A DNA stretch of 7,768 nucleotides from JASEFH01 sp034679905 (GTDB lineage: Archaea > Halobacteriota > Methanomicrobia > Methanomicrobiales > JACTUA01). A program made the position numbers and the translations under genes. Shown here piece by piece: positions 4,998-7,768 of this stretch. The DNA is taken from NCBI GenBank assembly GCA_034679905.1, contig JAXDAH010000044.1, forward strand, positions 1-7,768. Reading direction: 5' to 3'. Under the pieces are notes generated by a model, which did not search any database, was not told the DNA's origin, and saw nothing but the letters and a program-made list of their open reading frames with translations. The first letter of the stretch is position 1. Every line of letters starts with the position of its first letter.

Positions 4998-6053
4998 CTA
5001 CCCCTCAGGACTGAGGACGACCTGAGCCGTATCCCCCAGCTGGTCGAGCATCCGTCGCACCCACACCGCCCAGGGCGCCTCGCCCTGCTCGACCACGCGG
5101 GCGAGGTCGCGCCCGGCCTCGTCGTCCCGCCCCCGGATCACCCGGACTACCACCGAACCCGGAGCGTAACCCTCCTCCACGATCCCATCGCCATCCCCAT
5201 CCACGACGCCGAAGACGGGAAGACCGAGGTGAGAGCAGATGTGGCCGCACACGGCTGTTGTATCGTCACCGATGCACAGGATGCCGCAGATCCCCGGGCG
5301 AATACCCCGGTAGAGCGCATGGCCGCAATGGTCGATGACGAGAACTCTTCCGTACTCCGGCACATGCTCGCCCGCGCGGGGGGGGCATGAACGGATGGCA
5401 CCGCTCTTGCACCAGGCGGAATCGAGATCGACCGCTCCCCCCCTCTCCAGTTTCTCGATGCCGTGCGCTTTCAGGTTCAGGCCGGAGACCGCCTGAACGT
5501 GCCCGTCCACCGTGCGCAGGACGACCGTATCACGGGTAGCGGTTCCGATGACGATGCCGTTCACGAAGACCGCTTCTCCGGGAATGCAGCCGCGGATCTC
5601 CCGATCTCTGCACGCCGCTCGTCTCGCGCTCTTCACCGGCTGCACGGGAAATCCCGTGACGCGGCGAAGCTCCCGCGCAAGCTCCCTATCGCCCCCATCC
5701 CAGACGTAGATCCTGCCATCCGAGAACTCCACCTGGACCATGCCGCCGGGCAGCCTCGATGCGACGATCTCGCCGAAGATCCTTCCGGACTCGGGCGTCT
5801 TGCCATGATTGGCCAGGAACTGTCTCCCTCCGAGCCGCCGGATCACATTCGATGGGGGTGCATCGCAGAATTCGACGGGAAGGCCCGACTCTTCAGCCGC
5901 CGTTCTCCCCATCACGCCGGCCACCAGGATGCGGCGGGGGCGGACTCTCTCCTGCAGCCATGCCGCGTCCCCCCGGTCGAAGACCTCCGGGCCATGGGTG
6001 ATCATGACCGTATCTGCGAGTGGGTTTCGTGTGTCGTCATCAGCGTTCATCAT
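4998..6053 (-). CDS. DUF2117-type conserved archaeal protein
   Basis: This 351-residue soluble protein has no signal peptide or membrane span. It matches my recollection of DUF2117 (COG4022), a family of methanogenic archaea with no assigned function. Visible landmarks are THGPEVFDRG at 19-28, a strand-turn with GVMGRTAAEESGL at 46-58, NHGKTPESG at 82-90 (phosphate-loop-like but not a true Walker A), GEAVFVNGIVIG at 159-170, and GDDTTAVCGH at 262-271 leading into GLPVFGVVDGDGDGI at 277-291. The last block, with its run of aspartates, resembles a metal or nucleotide site. Many cysteines are present (Cys63, 148, 156, 215, 223, 243, 256, 260, 269, 273), an unusual number for this length. The start is uncertain: ATG 6053, ATG 6050 and Met17 (directly before THGPE) are all possible, and no strong ribosome binding site is seen. 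It follows the YgiQ-type gene on the same strand and may share its transcript. Confidence 0.8.
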   Translation of the reverse strand: MMNADDDTRNPLADTVMITHGPEVFDRGDAAWLQERVRPRRILVAGVMGRTAAEESGLPVEFCDAPPSNVIRRLGGRQFLANHGKTPESGRIFGEIVASRLPGGMVQVEFSDGRIYVWDGGDRELARELRRVTGFPVQPVKSARRAACRDREIRGCIPGEAVFVNGIVIGTATRDTVVLRTVDGHVQAVSGLNLKAHGIEKLERGGAVDLDSAWCKSGAIRSCPPRAGEHVPEYGRVLVIDHCGHALYRGIRPGICGILCIGDDTTAVCGHICSHLGLPVFGVVDGDGDGIVEEGYAPGSVVVRVIRGRDDEAGRDLARVVEQGEAPWAVWVRRMLDQLGDTAQVVLSPEG

Positions 6054-6075
6054 ACCTTATCCCAGATCACTCACT

Positions 6076-6243
6076 CTATTCATGGAGGCACCCGTCCATC
6101 GCGGTGCAGATCAGTTGCCCTGCAGACGGTTGTCCGACGATCTGGACCATCGGGGCCGGTATGCCCGGAGCCCCCTTCCGGCGCACGGGCCCATTCAGGC
6201 TCGTCTGCACTCCCCGCTGCTGGGCTGCAGCCGGGTCCGTCAT
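6076..6243 (-). CDS. Possible 55-residue small ORF between the ygiQ-type and DUF2117 genes
   Basis: The ATG at 6243 opens a frame of 55 codons ending in TAG at 6078-6076, 22 nt before the DUF2117 start. The product begins MTDPAAAQQRG and ends QLICTAMDGCLHE; it is rich in Gly, Ala, Pro and Gln, with two cysteines near the end and no membrane span. Hand-counted GC is about 71, 55 and 76 percent at codon positions 1, 2 and 3, the coding-like order; a competing frame from 6256 does not fit this pattern. The start lies within a near-palindrome and has no ribosome binding site, so translation would rely on coupling to the upstream stop at 6263. It may be a genuine small protein, a fragment of a lost gene, or chance. 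Confidence 0.3.
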   Translation of the reverse strand: MTDPAAAQQRGVQTSLNGPVRRKGAPGIPAPMVQIVGQPSAGQLICTAMDGCLHE

Positions 6244-6263
6244 GCGGATTGCGCATTCCGCAT
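6242..6263. repeat. 22-bp near-perfect palindrome at the ygiQ-type stop codon
   Basis: ATGCGGA-T-TGCGCA-T-TCCGCAT matches its reverse complement at 20 of 22 positions; only the two central-flanking T's break the symmetry. It begins at the last base of the stop codon of the YgiQ-type gene. In RNA it would form a 7-bp hairpin. There is no T-run after it on the minus strand, so it is not a typical terminator; it could stabilise the mRNA 3' end, mark a processing site or bind a dimeric protein. Confidence 0.55.
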
Positions 6264-7768
6264 CAGGAACGCCTCTTTTCTCTGTTCTTCCGGGGGACTC
6301 TACCGGTTCCCTCTCCCGGAACGAGGCACGTCCATGCGCTACCGATCAGGTCGTCCCTTCCCGATTGTCGGAGTCCTTCCATGACGAGGTTCCGGTTTCT
6401 CCGATCCCTGTACTGAAGGAGGGCACGCTGGATGCGCTTCTCCCTTCCCCGGGGTATGTGCACGGGCTCCCCGCTGAAGGGGTTGATGCCCGAGTAGTAC
6501 ATACAGGTGGACGCCGTCATCGGGGTAGGTGTGAAGTCCTGCACCTGCTCCGTATAGAGATGGCGGTCCCGGATATACTCCGCCAGCTCCACCATATCGG
6601 TTACGCGGCACCCGGGGTGACCGGAGAGGAAATAGGGGAGAATATACTGTTTCTTGTCGGACTTTTCGCTCTCCTCCTGGAAACGCCTTCGAAACTCTTC
6701 AAAGCTCTCTTTGCCGGGCTTGTGCATCAAATCCGTGACCGCCGGAGAGATGTGCTCGGGGGCGACCTTGAGGTGGCCGGAGACGTGATATCGGCAGATC
6801 TCCGCGAGATACGGCGCCTCGTCCGCGAGCACCAGATCGTGCCGGATCCCCGAGCTGATGAAGATATGTCTCACGCCCGGAATCTGTCGCAGGCGACGGA
6901 GCAGTTCGATCTGACGGGCATGGCCGAGCTGGAGGGACGGGCACTCAACACTGCACGCCCTCTCCCTGCAGGCGCCTTCCCGGCACCACCGGCTGCAGCG
7001 TGCGCCGAACATATTGGCAGTGGGTCCGCCGACATCCTGGACGATCCCGCGGAACTCCGGCATCCCCGCCATCCTCTCCACCTCCCGAACGATGGACTCG
7101 ATGCTGCGGCTCTGGACGATCCTCCCCTGGTGGTGGGTGAGCGCGCAGAAGGAGCAGCAGCCAAAACATCCCCGGTGGCTGGTAACGGAGAACTGAACGG
7201 GCTCGAGCGCAAGAACGGGCTCACGGTACGACGGGTGGGCGCGCCGGCTGTAGGGCAGCTCGTAGATGCGGTCGAGTTCCGCCGTCGAGAGCGGTAACGC
7301 GGGCGGATTCTGGATGACGACGAGCTTCCGCTGCACCTGGGCGACGGGTCGTCCGCGGAACGGGTCCTGCTCCCGTGCGTGGAGGGCGAATGCCCGGGCA
7401 AAGGCCTCCCTGTCCACTGACACCTCGGCATAGGAGGGGAGCACGACGTATTCGTCATGAGGCAGCGAACGCCAGCGGACAAGATCCAGCTTCACGACCG
7501 TCCCCGGTATGTCCCGTATCTCCTGGATGCTCTCCCCGTTCGCGAACCGCGCCGCAATGGCGGTTATCTGCCGCTCTCCCATACCGAAGACGAGGAGGTC
7601 CCCCGGGGCGTCTGCCAGGATCGACTGGCGGACGCTGTCCGACCAGTAGTCATAGTGGGCAAACCTGCGCAGGCTGGCTTCTATACCGCCGAGGATGATC
7701 GGGGTACCGGGAAAGAGCGCACGCAGCCTGGTTGCGTACACGATCACGGCCCTGTCGGGGCGCTTCAG
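6263..7768 (-). CDS. ygiQ: YgiQ-family radical SAM protein, N terminus outside the window
   Basis: 501 residues are visible; the frame stays open to the right edge, so roughly the first 100 or more residues are missing (family members are usually 600-700). Numbering from the first visible codon: GGIEASLRRFAHYDYW at 27-42 and FGMGE at 61-65 are hallmarks of the family. SHRGCFGCCSFCAL carries the CxxxCxxC motif (Cys201, 205, 208), which would bind the 4Fe-4S cluster used to cleave S-adenosylmethionine. A second cysteine group lies at 258, 262, 267, 272 and 276. SGIRHDL near 306, HLKVAPEHIS near 332, LPYFLSGHPG near 377, the QDFTPTPMT block near 410 and DLIGSAWTCLVP near 473 complete the core. 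The C-terminal tail is basic. It is cytosolic. The reaction is unknown for the whole family. An in-frame GTG at 7747 is not the true start, because conserved residues continue upstream of it (LKRPDRA). The next gene downstream on this strand is the DUF2117-type gene. Confidence 0.95.
   Translation of the reverse strand: MKRPDRAVIVYATRLRALFPGTPIILGGIEASLRRFAHYDYWSDSVRQSILADAPGDLLVFGMGERQITAIAARFANGESIQEIRDIPGTVVKLDLVRWRSLPHDEYVVLPSYAEVSVDREAFARAFALHAREQDPFRGRPVAQVQRKLVVIQNPPALPLSTAELDRIYELPYSRRAHPSYREPVLALEPVQFSVTSHRGCFGCCSFCALTHHQGRIVQSRSIESIVREVERMAGMPEFRGIVQDVGGPTANMFGARCSRWCREGACRERACSVECPSLQLGHARQIELLRRLRQIPGVRHIFISSGIRHDLVLADEAPYLAEICRYHVSGHLKVAPEHISPAVTDLMHKPGKESFEEFRRRFQEESEKSDKKQYILPYFLSGHPGCRVTDMVELAEYIRDRHLYTEQVQDFTPTPMTASTCMYYSGINPFSGEPVHIPRGREKRIQRALLQYRDRRNRNLVMEGLRQSGRDDLIGSAWTCLVPGEGTGRVPRKNREKRRS

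Noticed and set aside
4863..5390. Plus-strand ORF of 175 codons at the 3' end of the DUF2117-type gene
   Set aside because: It is mostly antisense to the GDDTT and DGDGDG region of the DUF2117-type protein. Its product is low in natural hydrophobic pattern and has no credible start signal.
6020..7297. Plus-strand ORF of 425 codons opposite the radical SAM gene
   Set aside because: The opposite strand encodes unmistakable YgiQ-family motifs across the same bases. This frame has no recognisable motif and is a GC-rich shadow.
1..7768. CRISPR array, insertion sequence, integrase or toxin-antitoxin/defence system
   Set aside because: No regularly spaced repeats, terminal inverted repeats, transposase or nuclease-immunity gene pairs were seen. 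The tiny tandem membrane proteins are similar to each other, so they do not look like a toxin with an unrelated antitoxin.

Overview
The window looks like chromosomal DNA of a methanogenic euryarchaeon, most likely of the Methanomicrobia/Methanomicrobiales type. The reasons are a full-length archaeal ATP-dependent DNA ligase, a protein that matches my memory of the methanogen family DUF2117, GC-rich genes separated by very AT-rich spacers with TATA boxes, and several starts placed where a leaderless archaeal mRNA would begin. This assignment is inference from gene content; no rRNA or other marker gene is present.

Layout from left to right. (1) Positions 1-457 hold leftward coding sequence that leaves the window. 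The coding signal seems to change frame near position 255, so this is either two genes or one frameshifted gene. (2) Positions 458-567 are an AT-rich divergent promoter. (3) Positions 568-969 hold two tandem genes for tiny single-span membrane proteins that align with each other without gaps. (4) Positions 970-1540 have no convincing intact gene but carry two possible gene remnants. (5) A metallo-beta-lactamase-fold nuclease-like protein (1541-2332) is followed by ATP-dependent DNA ligase (2395-4038), a plausible rightward DNA-repair pair. (6) From 3995 to the right edge everything points left: a membrane protein with a C-terminal beta-sandwich-like domain (3995-4768) whose 3' end overlaps the ligase 3' end by 44 bp, a DUF2117-type protein (4998-6053), a possible 55-residue small ORF (6076-6243), and a YgiQ-family radical SAM protein (6263 to the edge, missing its N terminus).

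How the genes work together. The nuclease-like protein and the ligase could act in the same repair process, one trimming DNA and the other sealing nicks; only their adjacency and direction support this. The YgiQ-type and DUF2117 genes share strand and order and could be co-transcribed, but both families lack an established function. The two tiny membrane proteins are the least explained genes here and are probably co-expressed from one strong promoter.

No rRNA, intact tRNA, CRISPR array, insertion sequence or transposase was found. I see no clear defence or mobile system.
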